Part shown: positions 34,570-46,821 of the stretch, piece after piece
Layout: each line of letters starts with the position of its first letter
Numbering within the stretch: position 1 is the first letter of the stretch
Assembly (NCBI RefSeq): GCF_009870125.1
Contig: NC_046683.1
Location: 10,354,001-10,418,000 of the forward strand
Reading direction: 5' to 3'
Length of the DNA: 64,000 nt
From: Drosophila pseudoobscura
Lineage: Eukaryota > Arthropoda > Insecta > Diptera > Drosophilidae
Translations under genes and position numbers: made by a program
The notes under the pieces: model-generated
The model's input: the letters and a program-made list of their open reading frames with translations, nothing else
What the model was told of the DNA's origin: nothing
Database searches by the model: none

Positions 34570-36191
34570 ATGACTTTCTATTGGTGGTCACACTGGTTCT
34601 GGATAACCTGCCTCAGCGGTAAGCCCCGGTAAACAGAGGCGCTAGCCTGCCAGATTGTATATCCTTTGTGTGTCCTGTCTTGCAGTTCAATTGCTGTCCA
34701 GCCATGTCCACACATATCCCAGGGGCCAGGAGGAGGAGGCACAGCAGGCGGCCCAGCCTGTGGTGCGGCAGACCACAAAGCTGTACCAGACGACGGTCAG
34801 CCAGACCTGGTCGACGGCCACACAGAGCAACATCATGGATCTGACCAACAGGCCAACAGGGGCTGCCAGTGGCAGTGGCAGTGGCAGTGGCGTGACGCCT
34901 GTCTACAACAGGGAGGATGAGGATCAAGATGAGGAGTACGATCATGAAGATCTGCTGCTAAACGATGGAGCGGATGTCCACCAGCCAGATGCTGATGCCC
35001 ATGTCGATGCCGATGCCGATGTCGATGCCGATGCCGATGAAGTGGAGGAGCCTGTGGATGCTCAGTACGAGTTCAAGCGCTCGGCGGACTTTACCTCCGA
35101 GCAGCTGAACAATTTTACGAATTTCAGCAGCAGCACAAGGTAAGCCACCGAATCACATTTCTTTGTTCTAGCCCCTAATCTTTATCCGCTTTCCTTTGGC
35201 AGTACAAACGGCAGCAACAGTAACAGCAGCAGCGCTTTGAAGCCTGCTTTGAACAGCAACAGCAGTAATCCAGCCACAACGACAGCAGCCACCACAGCCT
35301 CATCATCAATCCCATCCTCATCAACCTCCTCCTCAACAGCTGCCACAACAACAACAACAACAACAACGACAGCAGCAGCAACAACAGAAGCAGCTACCAC
35401 AAGTGGTGGAGCAGCTACAGCAGCCACACCAGTGACATCATCGGCCACACCCTCAACACCGAAGATCAACACGGAATGGCTGTCGGATGAGCTGCTGGAG
35501 CGTGAGGGCGAGAAGGCCCCCTTCACGCTGGAGAATGCCAACAAGGAGGAGGAGCTGCGTCGGGCCGAGAGCGAGCATCGGTCGCGCAAGTCGAAAGTAT
35601 TGTCGGCCGAATACAAGCACATCAATCGGTACATCAATTACTCCAGCGATACAAAGAGCCTGCTGACGCGGTCGGCCTCGGCGGCGCCCAGTGTGGCCGA
35701 TGGCTATGATGGGGCCAACGATGATGGTAACATTTCGTCCGAGGCGCTGGCCATTCAGGTGAGACCAGGAGAGCCCTTTTTGGCTGTGCTGGAATGGGAA
35801 TCAAACTCTAACGCTATGGAATTTTTACAGCGTACGTATTTTCTGGACGCGGGCGCCATTTCGGCCATTTGTTTCACGGTCTTTGGCATCTGCTGCACTG
35901 TGGGCACCATTGGGATTGTGCTCTACCGTCGGAGGTTCCTGAACAAGCCGCAGGCCCTGAGCGAGCCCGATTCCAGTGTCTATATAGATGATAGCACCAT
36001 GCGGGTGAGTGTAAGGATTCGTGGACCAATTCTCATCCAAATCTGTGGCACCGCATTTCATACTTCTCTCTCGCCCGCAGGACAACTCGGATGAGATGTA
36101 CAGCCTGGACAACGATTCGTTTCTCAACTCTTTGGAGGCGATGACAATACAGAACTACTGGACGGACACGGTCAAACATACAAAGCTTTAA
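34570..36191 (+). CDS. type I membrane protein with Ser/Thr-rich ectodomain
   Basis: Exons are 34570-34618, 34686-35139, 35203-35758, 35831-36004 and 36081-36191 (1344 nt, 447 aa). Each has GTRAG donors and C/TAG acceptors that keep frame. The N-terminus (MTFYWWSHWFWITCLS) is a signal-peptide-like aromatic/hydrophobic stretch. The ectodomain is low complexity: a Gly-Ser run, an acidic tract with Asp-Ala-Asp repeats (about 118-140), then Asn/Ser and a poly-Thr/Ala mucin-like region (about 170-245). A charged juxtamembrane part follows. One helix lies at about 357-380 (AISAICFTVFGICCTVGTIGIVLY), then RRR. The compact cytoplasmic tail carries YIDDSTMR, DEMYSLDNDSFL and EAMTIQNYWTDTVKHTKL and ends at TAA. 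The tail looks far more constrained than the ectodomain. Function is not recognised. Confidence 0.88.
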
Positions 36192-37149
36192 TTTCCGAAG
36201 GCGTCCGTCCCCGTGTTGGAGTCCCCTTCCTACCTACGTTTATTGGTTTCTCTCTTCTCCCCCTCTGGCATCCCTTTGGATGCGTCACCACATCATAATC
36301 ATTAAGTAGCGTAGCGTCTAAGCTGGCCGCCCACTCGGGGCTGGAGCCGGGCCGGGGCCGGGTCCGGCGCGTGTGTGTATGTATTTACTAATGTTAGGCA
36401 CAACCAAAACGAGCAACTAGTTTAAGCCAAAACTACCAAAATTATGTTTAAAGTGTGTGTATTTAGGAGTTAAGATAAGCGCAAGAATGTTTGTTGATCT
36501 TAAATGATCTACCATCTACCAGATCCCGAATCACCCCCAAGCACCCCCTCTCTATGAACCATGAACTCCTGTATTCCAACTCCCACACTCTTATCCATTA
36601 GTTAATTATTAATTCTTATTTATATTGTTGACTATTGTTTCTCTACCCATTCCCCCCGGCACTCCACCCTTATGTTTCGAGCATATGTATGTATATTTAT
36701 TAGGTTTTTTTTGTCAACATTCATGTATGTCCAACAATTAGAACGCAATCATTCCTTCCAGTTTAGCGTATAGTGCAACTTAATATGTAATTATTGTATT
36801 AAAACTGAATCAAGCATATAGCAATTAAACTTAAACAAGAGAATTGTTTCATTATCTATATCTATAGAAAACAAAAACCCCAACAAAAACAAGAGTTAAA
36901 GAACTTTACAGAAAACTGTTTACTGCCACACAACACCAAGTTCTTGTCAATTTTTGCTCATCGAATTTGTATACACCTCCAAAAAATGTGTTTGTATTTC
37001 CGAAACTCCAAATGTTGCAAATATCTGAATCTGAAACCAGACGGGTTCATATAATCGATTAAACTACAAATGCTAAAACTTTTAACTGCAGTTTTGAATT
37101 TGGCGCCACTACCAGTGCTGCAAAAATCGTGCTGTAAAATCCACAATCA
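36192..37149. other. 3' UTR and downstream DNA of the type I membrane protein gene
   Basis: AT-rich with several candidate poly(A) hexamers (ATTAAA near 36799 and 36826). No gene seen. Confidence 0.5.
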
Positions 37150-37905
37150 AAGCTTCGGCGGTATATTTACGGTATATAGGTATACAGTGGTGTATTTTGT
37201 CAATATCATCAATCTATTTTTTCAAAGGAATTTTTAACAAAGAAAGGGTATAGAAACTTCCATACGCAGGTTTTTTGAATTTTCGCTCTCAAATCTTACT
37301 AACGTGTATCATTTATTTCAATATATTGCATTTAAATCCTTTTCACTCATTCACTTTCAAACAATTTCCATTTGGCGCTAAAGTTTCGTGGGACTTTTTT
37401 TGGGATTTCCTCTGATGGGATTTTTCCTCGCCACAATTTTGCGAACAACATTAACTTGTAAACCGTGTTTTAGTCAATACAATAAAACCATGGACTAAAA
37501 ACTAACCAATTTTGAAAAAATTAATTCATCAATGGGATAAAACTATGTGGGCATTGCTGAGAGATTTAGTTAGTCAGCATTATTCATGGAATCTCTAAAT
37601 TGAACGAAAGGACCGACTATCCTCTTTCGCTTTTGTGTTTGACTTATTTCGCTAAAACCTCTTTTTACGCAAAATGAAATACAAGCAAGTATTAAGAATA
37701 AGCCAGTTAAGTAGAAAAATTATTAATGAATCATATAAAATTATGTGGGCATGGCTAAATCTTCTATATAGTTAGTAATAATTCACGGAACATCAAAAAC
37801 GAGGAATATGTATAACAGAACTTGAATTCGTCAGTATATTTACGGTATATTTTTAAAACGAGACGGTATGTTTCGGTATAATTCTGACGGTATAGATAAG
37901 TCCGC
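37150..37905 (-). repeat. dispersed repeat family R, copy 2 (inverted)
   Basis: Read on the minus strand it begins ATACCGTCAGAATTATACCG and continues with TACTAACTATATAGAAG, TTTAGCCATGCCCACATAA, TTTTGCGTAAAAAGAGG, then GCGCCAAATGGAAATTGTTTG, GAGAGCGAAAATTC and ATGGAAGTTTCTATA. It ends with TATACCGTAAATATACCGCC. These blocks are collinear with the copy at 13240-14170 and, for the first part, the copy at 56465-56780. Ends are approximate. Confidence 0.55.
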
Positions 37906-39159
37906 GGTGCTTTTTTTTCGGTGAAACATTGAGTGCAATATGAATTAAATGGTAAATTAGCGACAGGTGTTGTTGTGCCTGATGATGTCCAGATGCTGGA
38001 GCTGCTGTCGGTCAGGGGCAGCTATTGTGCATGTGATCTTTACCGTCTGTATCCGCGTCGTTCCCGTTCCCTACATTTGTTGTTGTTGTTTTCCGGGTGG
38101 GTGGCGTGTGGGTGGCGGCGGAGGAGCTGGCGTTGCCGATGGCTCTGGTGCTCATCATAGAACCTGAAAGAACCAGCTAAAACAAACAAAAAACAGAAAA
38201 TAACCAGCAAATCTATTGATTTTTAACAATGCCATGGCAATAGCCAGACACACACACACACACCACGCATCGACATCGACATCTACACAGGCGCGCAAAG
38301 GCATCAATTCGCTGATGTACACACACACACACCCTACGCCACACACCACTCACACCCAGATGTCTATGTTGGTGTGTGTGTGTATTTTTTTGGTGAAGTA
38401 ACGTCCGTGCCGTGCCACAATTGCAGGCTGCAACAATCGAAAACAAAGGCGAGACACACAGCCTGCAACATCCATATCCCCCTCCCCCGTCTACCTTTTC
38501 GGGTGGGTGGGTCGCTTTGGTTGTTGTGTCTGGGAGCCAGCCTCCTGCGTTGTACGGTCGAGTTTGTTTTGCCTGCGCGGAATTTTTGGAGGCCAAGTTT
38601 ACGTGCGCAATCACACACACACACAGTGACATATAGTTGCAGGGAGCGAACACATAAAGGATACACGTGAAGGCTACAGCTACAGCTACAGCTAGAGCTA
38701 CAGCTACAGCTACTGTGTCCCCTGATGACACGATTCGCGGGCCTTGTTATTGGGTTAATTGGCAGCCTCAGCATCCAGCCAGCTAGCCAGCATTGATTTC
38801 TCTGGGTAGCAGCAGCAGCAGCAGCAACAACCTGTCCCTGATTGGTGTTGGGGCTGGGCCTGGGGCTGCTGCAGTTGCAGCTGCAGTGATTCATCCGTTA
38901 GATCATCGTGCCAACTAATCACCACCTTCACCTCTACCTTTGCGTCTACCCCTCAGGCAGTATCTACTCAGAACGAGGCATGTCAGCAGCAGCAGCAGAA
39001 GCAGCAGCAGCAGCGGACGCAGCACTAGAGCAATAATCCAAGACGGAGAGGAGCATCCACAGCGTCCAGTTCCAGTCCAAGACCATCCATACAGCTGCAT
39101 TCCAGCAGGATCCAGTAGCCATCCATTGCACGGTGTCAGCGTATACCCCCCAGGCAGGC
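37906..39159. other. non-coding, probable 5' region of X11L
   Basis: CA and TG runs (38249-38400, 38612-38625), an AGCTAC hexamer array (38673-38713) and CAG-rich DNA just before the first ATG. A candidate 5' UTR acceptor (CCCTCAG) sits at about 38957. No separate gene. Confidence 0.5.
38673..38713. repeat. (AGCTAC)n hexamer array
   Basis: About seven units, one with G for C (AGCTAG). Confidence 0.9.
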
Positions 39160-42100
39160 ATGAATTCAAATTCCTGCAGCGACAGCAGCAACGATTCGAT
39201 GGCCAATCCGCTGCAAATGAACTTTGGACAGCCGCAGATGCAGTCGCTACAGCAGGAGCGCTACGTGTGGGAAATGCGAACGCGCAGTCCCAATGTGACG
39301 CCCGCCAGCACAGTACTCAACTCCCCGGACCTGAATGCCGAGCTGCCGTACGCACCGCTGCAGGGCCAGTCGCCCGGACAGATGTCTATGGGCTATGGGG
39401 AAACCGGCGGACAGATGGCCTCCTCCTACTACTACCAGCGGCCGCATCTCCATCAGATCCGTGTGGGACGTAGTCCGGGCAGTCAGTTCGATGCCCACGA
39501 ATCCCTGCCGCAGGTAAGAAATCTGTATCTATATATTCCAATGGGGGTTTATCTGGGGTCTCCTCTGACCTTGAAAAGAATATCGAGGAAATGCGCACTA
39601 GAATATTTCTGATGAGGTTTTATCTGTTTCCTCTTCAAACCGTCCTCCTAAGAACCAGCATCTAACGATCCGTTCTACGTTCTGTTCTATTCTATCTGTT
39701 CAGGGTCGTGCCAGTCCTGGGTCGCCAACGGACGTGGGAAAGGCCGATGGCCAGTGCCTGAGGGATGGGGAGATAGTCGTCTTTGACGACATTGACACCA
39801 ACTGGATGAACAAGGCCGCCCCGGTGATGCGCTCAGACAGCCAGGAGGATATCCTGAAGGTGACCAAAATGATTGGCCAGCTGCCCATAGCCGAATACGA
39901 GGGATCGCCGCGTCGATTTGGCAACCAACCGGCGGCCGGCTCACGCAAGCGTCCCCCGGGTTTTCCACAGCGGGTCTCGCCCACAGCGAGCGGCGTAGGT
40001 GGCGGCGGTGGCAGCGGTGGCAGCGGCAGCAGCAACCACAATGTGGCCGGCAAGGCATCGTCGGGCAATCTGATAGATCTGATCGATCACGAGGAGGACG
40101 GCAGGACGGCGGCAGCTAGAGAGAAAACACCAGCATTCGATTACTTGTATGAGTTCTCGGAAACGCGCAAGGTACTGGAGGAGTTCTTCAAGGCCAATCC
40201 CGACGATGAGAAACGTTTCGCGGACTACACCACAGAGAGCGGCGATGATGTGCCCAATTCGGTGAGTAAATGACCGTTCAAGAAGGAGAAGGATTCCTCT
40301 TAATGAATGGAATTGTGCCTCCAGCAGCAGCAGCAGGAACATCCGGCAACGACACCGATGGAGCAGGCATACATTGGCCAGCGCTTGGCTAGGATACCCA
40401 AAGAGGAGCTGTACATGGTTCATCGTTCGCCCAGCAAGAAGCAGGTGAGGACGCGGAGACATCAGCTCTGACTCCAATCGTACCCTGTCTCTGAAGGCGA
40501 TCTAAAACATTCCTTTGCTTCCACAGCAGCCGCCCAGTGAACACAACAACGTCAGTGTACCGACTGTGTATCAGGAGCAGCACAACGATATCGAGCTGTA
40601 TATCGATTCGAATAGCCGCAGCAGCGGCGATCTGGCGGACACCGAACTGGAGGCGAATCTGCGCAGACATTCGCGCAACTTTACCCTCTCGCCGGAGACG
40701 ACGGACTACGATTCGAACTGCGGCGATCTAGATAGCCTGTCGAATGACATCAACTGCCCCACAGACTACGGCAAGCTGTACACGAGCATGCCCGTGCTGG
40801 AGGATGGCCTCAGCAGTGGCCATGCCTCCGATACGGAGAACAATGTATCTGTTGTCTGTGACAAGCAGGCACAACAGGCACAGCCACAGCAGCAGCAGCA
40901 GCAGCAACCGACCGTCCACGAGCACAATGGCAACGCAAATGGCAATGGCACTGCTGTAAATGGTGAGCGATTGGAGAACGAATACAACAACAGCGCCAGC
41001 CTGGCGACTGTCACAACCGATGCCTCACAGTCGGCGCTGATAAGTGACTTTGCCTCGCTGCCGATGCCGATGCCACCGCCACTGCCACTGCCACTGCCCT
41101 GCACACCGCCGCAGATTGAACTGCCAGACACGGACAGCCTCGAGCACGAGCCCATGCAAGCCGAACAGGCCACAGCGGCTGCAGCGGATTGCGGCGATTG
41201 CTGCCCCATGGAGCAATCCCACTATGGAGCAGTCTATGCAGCAGCGGCATCCGCAGGAAGTGCCGTCCAGCAGCCGGCCACAGCGGCAGTGGAGATCCAG
41301 GAGGCCATGAAAGAGATACGCACGGCCCTGCAGCGGGCCAAGACGCAGCCGGACAAGCTCAAGTTCTGTGACGAAGTCCTGCCAACCGAACCGGAGTCCC
41401 CCGTGTGGGTGCCACGCAAATGCGGTGCGGCGGCCATAGCAACGCCGGCCACAGCTTTGCCGGAGGAGGAGCCTGATACCGATCTGGAAACGGATCGATT
41501 GTTGGGCCAGCAGCGGCACGAGGAGCAGGACTTTTTCTCCGATCAGGTGAGGGTCGGGTCGGGTGATGCCCATTCCTATATCGTCACTAATTTAGATCTT
41601 TGCGCAGCCTCGGGCCCCCGATAGCAATGCCAACGAGGGAACGGAAATAGCCAGCAGCAATGGACATCTCAATGGCGGTTGCATTGACAACAACAATCCC
41701 AAGCCGCAGACCTATTCGACGGCCACAATTCGGCAGGGTATCGGCACCTCCCTGACGCCCAATTCGCCGGACATTTGCCAGATTGTGGGCACGGCGGACA
41801 TCACGATCAGCGGGTCCCCGGAGAAACTGCAGTTCACCAAGAGTCCGACGGGATCCATCAAGTCGTTAAAGGACTCGGCCAACAGCGACAAGAAAGCCAA
41901 GTCGCGGAACAAGGAGGGTGAGTGGGGAGGGAACGGCACTCGGAACACTCGGAACGACGCCCCCCGTTTACTGCTGCTGTTGTGGTTCCATTTGTACTGA
42001 TTATCTCTTTCTCTCTCTCTCTCTCGAATATCCTACATTTTAACATTTCACGCTGCAATCCGCACACTTTTTTCCACCCATTTACATATTTGTGATGTGC

Positions 42101-44266
42101 GTCATGTAAGTGTCTCTGTCTCCTGCTCAAGCTGTCTCTCTCTCTCTCTATCTATCTCTTGCTACCACACTGTCTACCTCTCACTCTCTCTGTGCCATGT
42201 GTCTCATTGTCTATCTCTCTGTTTGTACTGTGGCTTACGAAGCGATCAGGCAGCAGCAGGCTTAAGCGTGAGGCTCCATGAAATATATCAGTTATACGTA
42301 GTTCTAGATTATAGTTTATACGATAGTATATAGGACTAAGGACTATATCGCTAAAGAATTGCTTCAAGATTCTTTGGCTTTCACTTTTTGCAGCAAGAAT
42401 AGGGATACACATTGATGGGTTTAGAAGGGAAAGGGCCATCGATTTCGGTGTACAATTAGCCATTGAATTGATAGATTAGCTGTTTTTGGGACTGTCTCCA
42501 GCGAAGAGCACAGACTGGAGTAGCCTGCCACTGCCTGAACGTCTCAAAGAGTGCATCAACAGGGCAGTCACATTCGCATGCCGCCTGTACCTACTGCATG
42601 CCCCATATATCTAAATCGAATCCTATGTTTTAGGTCTATTGGAACCCAAAGTTCTCATTGAGGGCGTACTCTTCCGCGCCAAGTATCTGGGATCGACGCA
42701 GCTCGTATGCGAGGGCCAGCCGACCAAGTCGACGCGAATGATGCAGGCCGAAGAGGCTGTGTCCCGGATCAAGGTGAGTGTAACCGTGACCCCCGCACCG
42801 ACACGTAGTGGCCCCATCCTACCCTACCTCATTGCTAGGCTATTGCTATGTGCTAAATGTGTGTCGTGTCTAAACTTTCTCGTTCGCTTTTCTCGTTCCC
42901 TGCTGCGCATTCCTTTTGATAGGCTTTGGTAAGAGATTGTTCGACTAATCCCCTCTCCATGGCTGTCCGAAATGAGCAGATACTGATCTCTGTTTTCTGT
43001 TTGTATTCATTTCCATCGTCCATGTAGGCACCCGAGGGCGAGAGCCAGCCTAGCACGGAGGTGGATCTGTTCATATCAACCGAGAAGATAATGGTGCTAA
43101 ACACAGACCTCAAGGAGATCATGATGGACCATGCCCTGCGCACCATTTCCTACATAGCCGACATCGGGGATCTGGTGGTGCTGATGGCCCGTCGCCGGTT
43201 CGTGCCCAACAGTTTGGGTGATCCGAATCCCAGCCCCGGTCCAAATCCGCTGGGAAGTGATGCCCCCAATCCTCCGCTGGCGGCGGCGGCCATCGAGGCA
43301 GCAGACTCCTCGCCACCAAAGGAGCCCGCCCAGGTGCTGCACAATAAGCACAATCGGACTCCGAAGATGATCTGCCACGTGTTCGAGAGCGATGAGGCGC
43401 AGTTCATTGCGCAGTCGATTGGCCAGGCCTTCCAGGTGGCCTACATGGAGTTCCTCAAGGCCAATGGCATCGAGAACGAGAACCTGGCCAAGGAGATGGA
43501 CTACCAGGAGGTGCTCAACAGTCAGGAGATCTTTGGCGACGAGCTGGAGATATTCGCCAAGAAGGAGCTCCAGAAGGAGGTTGTCGTCCCCAAGGCCAAG
43601 GGCGAAATCCTTGGTGTTGTCATCGTCGAATCCGGCTGGGGCTCGATGCTGCCGACGGTCGTGATTGCCAACCTAATGTCCACCGGGGCTGCCGCCCGTT
43701 GCGGCCAGCTGAACATTGGCGACCAGCTGATAGCCATCAATGGCATGAGCCTGGTCGGTCTGCCGCTCTCCACCTGCCAGAGCTACATACGCAATGCCAA
43801 GAATCAAACTGCCGTCAAGTTCACCGTTGTGCCCTGTCCCCCCGTCGTCGAGGTGAAGATACTGCGCCCCAAGGCCCTGTTCCAGTTGGGTTTCAGTGTC
43901 CAGAATGGCGTGGTAAGACATTGATTCCCCCCTCCCCCCCGCCTCTCAACGATGGCTTTCTTCTACTAAGTGCCTCTTTCTATGCCCTACCACAGATCTG
44001 CAGTCTGCTGCGCGGAGGAATCGCCGAGCGCGGCGGTGTCCGGGTGGGTCATCGCATCATCGAGATCAACAATCAGAGTGTGGTGGCCGTACCCCACGAT
44101 ACCATTGTCAAGCTCTTGTCATCCTCTGTAGGCGAGGTAAGTGCACGCTGCATTTCCATTCTCTTTTCTCCTTTCACATTTCGAATTTCCTCAGATCCTG
44201 ATGAAGACCATGCCCACGTCCATGTTTCGTTTGCTCACTGGCCAGGAGACGCCTATCTATATATAA
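39160..44266 (+). CDS. X11L: X11/Mint adaptor protein (PTB plus two PDZ domains)
   Basis: Nine coding exons: 39160-39513, 39704-40261, 40325-40444, 40527-41546, 41608-41917, 42634-42773, 43028-43912, 43996-44136 and 44195-44266 (3600 nt, 1199 aa). All use GTRAG donors. The first ~780 residues are low complexity (Gly/Ser, Gln, Asn, Ala, Pro runs) with acidic patches. The PTB domain spans about 790-970 ([20 protein letters not shown], ending [14 protein letters not shown]) and carries a Pro/Ala-rich insert. PDZ1 spans about 1017-1105 ([29 protein letters not shown]); PDZ2 about 1108-1190 ([29 protein letters not shown]). The end, [14 protein letters not shown], is the X11 family C-terminus. X11 proteins bind the APP (Appl) tail and route membrane proteins at synapses. 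The size fits X11L better than the much longer X11Lbeta. More 5' exons are possible. Confidence 0.93.
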
Positions 44267-46380
44267 AAAATATGTATCTGCTCACACACGACCCCCCGCA
44301 CTCCGTTGGAAGCACTGTACCACTGTAAATCGACAGGTCTCTAAATGCACTCGATTTCTCTTCAATTGGAACACCTATCAATCATCAGCTTTATATCGAG
44401 CCGTCTGTGTGGAATCGATGCGGAATCGAACAGTTGTCACGCGACAATAACTGCACCTAGAATCGATCCGGGTTCTAACTGGATGAGCCTCAAAATTGAT
44501 CAACTTTAAGTCGAGCAGCTTTAAAACAAAACCATGCATTGTTATCGATAAACGGTTAATCGATTTGTAGCCTGCCAATCATCGAAAGCAATTAAACGCC
44601 AAATCCCGACAAAGTGCAGCTGTTTGTGGAACAAGGCAAAGCAGAAACAGCTTTAAAATGGTTCGTCTGTGAAACGAAGCGAATGTAAATCGATTAACTT
44701 TCGATGTAAGTCGATTAACTTTCGATATAAATCGATAAAATGAAATGGATCGCATCGCTATGGAAACAATTCGCACTTTGACTACAACACTTTAATCAGT
44801 CTCACTCAGTGTTCAAAGCTTTTTGGTTGCTTGGCTTCCCTTCCGTTCGCTTGTCCTTCTTTGGATATGAAAAAGACTGAATTTTGAGATAGTGTGTGCG
44901 TGCGTGGATGGATGGGGTGTGTGTGAGTGCGCGTGTGTGTCTGTGTCTGTGTACAGCAAAGTACTCAAATTGTAAAGTACTCAAACTCAACCTGTCTCCT
45001 GTGTCCGACGAATGTCCCCCCTTGTCCACACCCAACCAATCACCTCTCCTCATGTATAACAATAGTTTAAGCATTCGATTGAATTTACTTGCAAGCAATT
45101 TATTTATTAGCTATGATATGATTTCCGTGTAAATTAACCCTAAGCTTACCGTATTTAATATTATTTTTTAACTACATTTATAATTTCGATGAAAGGAAAC
45201 AAAACAAAAAACACTTTATGCCAAAAAGAGATACGCTATAAGAGATATGTACGCGATAAGCTGAGTTTTCGTTGAATTTTTATTGTATAAAGAGAGAGCC
45301 GTTATGGATTATTATTGCAATACCGAGATATCATAATTATATTTATAGCATAGCATTAGTAACCAAAGCCATGCCTGCAACAACCACACAAAGCCCGCAA
45401 TACCACAACAACAAAATAAACAAAACAGAAAACAAAAAAAATGCATTTAAGAGCGTCAAAGTTAAGCGAATGTTTAAGATTCTGTATCTACTATCTGATC
45501 TGTATATGTACAAGAAATCTACACACTTCTCGATCGAATTATTGCCATACACACACATATGTTATGTACACATACATACATATGTACTGTACGTTCGCTT
45601 TGCATAGGGGTATCTGTATCTGTATTTGATATAGAGATGAATCGATAACAATAAGCAAAACAGCAAAAGTAATACGAAGAACAATAATTTCAGCATTGTC
45701 TAGTTTCTGTTAAGCGAGAGGATAAATGTATAAGAATGGGATCCCAGGATCACGAGAATATCGAGTGCGAGTGGCAGCAGCGAGACAAAGTTAGCGAGAG
45801 GAGGAGATCGAGAGAGAGAGAGAGCTTATTTTTGCATATTTAAAACAATGAATATTGAAGATGAAGACAAAGATGAACAAAACAAACAGCAAATCAAACA
45901 AAAAAGCTAATATTGAAATCCACATATAGACATATGTACGTATGTTATTAATCTAAATGGAAATGACTAAAGAATATTCTAAATATTTCAAGTGCAGGTA
46001 ACAAAAAAAAAAAGAAAAGAAAAAAAAAACGCAAGTTAATAATATTTATATATACATATATATATACTTCTGATCGCCATTCGGAAGCGCAGGCGCAATA
46101 TTTTTGCAATACACAAACACACACAAAAGCCACAAGACAGAACAATTGATGAATAAATTTCCAAACCTACTTGGACACAGCATCACCAAGAAAGTCTACA
46201 ACTCTCTGCTACTGCGCCTCTAACTAACTTCTAAAACCAAACACTAATCGTATACTACTTAATGCAATTTATTTATTAATATTTAACACATGGCAGAATA
46301 CAGCAAACAAAATGAAACAACAACAAATAAACTACATTTATACACAAAAGCAAATTCAATTATATTGCCGGTTCGGGATG
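44267..46380 (+). other. probable long 3' UTR of X11L
   Basis: AT-rich, no frames, many candidate AATAAA signals (for example near 45414, 46154 and 46327). Neuronal fly genes often have long 3' UTRs, so assigning it to X11L is inference. It includes the TCGA-rich cluster at 44330-44740. Confidence 0.45.
44685..44726. repeat. 21-nt tandem pair in a TCGA/ATCGAT-rich cluster
   Basis: Two near-identical units (GTAAATCGATTAACTTTCGAT, with G for A at position 5 in the second) followed by a partial third. They lie in a 408-bp stretch with 15 TCGA sites. Confidence 0.85.
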
Positions 46381-46453
46381 GTTAGCGACTTAGATATGTA
46401 GCGCTATTTTTGAGCAGTTTACTTTTGAATTCCTTGAATTTGAATTTTCATAT

Positions 46454-46702
46454 TTCTGTTCGCCTGATATCCCAGATATGAAATTTTTCAGTTTTCACCA
46501 TTTTGAGTGGTTGACAACAACAACAACATTTTGGACAACAACAACCCACAGCTTGCGAATGCTTAAATGGTAGAAAACGAGAAAGTTCCGATTAGGGATA
46601 CCAGGCGAACAGAAGTCAGCGGCAAGCAACTTTAGCGATTGCAAAAATGTGTTGCATACTTATGGGGGAAACTAAAAACTGTTCTGTTCCGTTCGCCTGG
46701 TA
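46454..46702. repeat. three copies of a TTCGCCTGGTATCCC motif, one inverted
   Basis: CTGTTCGCCTGATATCCC at about 46455, its reverse complement GGGATACCAGGCGAACAG at about 46597, and CCGTTCGCCTGGTATCCCAG near 46689. The first two could form a hairpin with a loop of about 125 nt. Confidence 0.8.
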
Positions 46703-46821
46703 TCCCAGTTTTTCAAATTGGAAAATCTCGGTTTTGAGTGCACTCAAATTGAAAGTGGTTGTTATTTCTGTGATCGGAATAACATCCATGATCAGATGAA
46801 GTCCTTATCAAATAGATAGAA

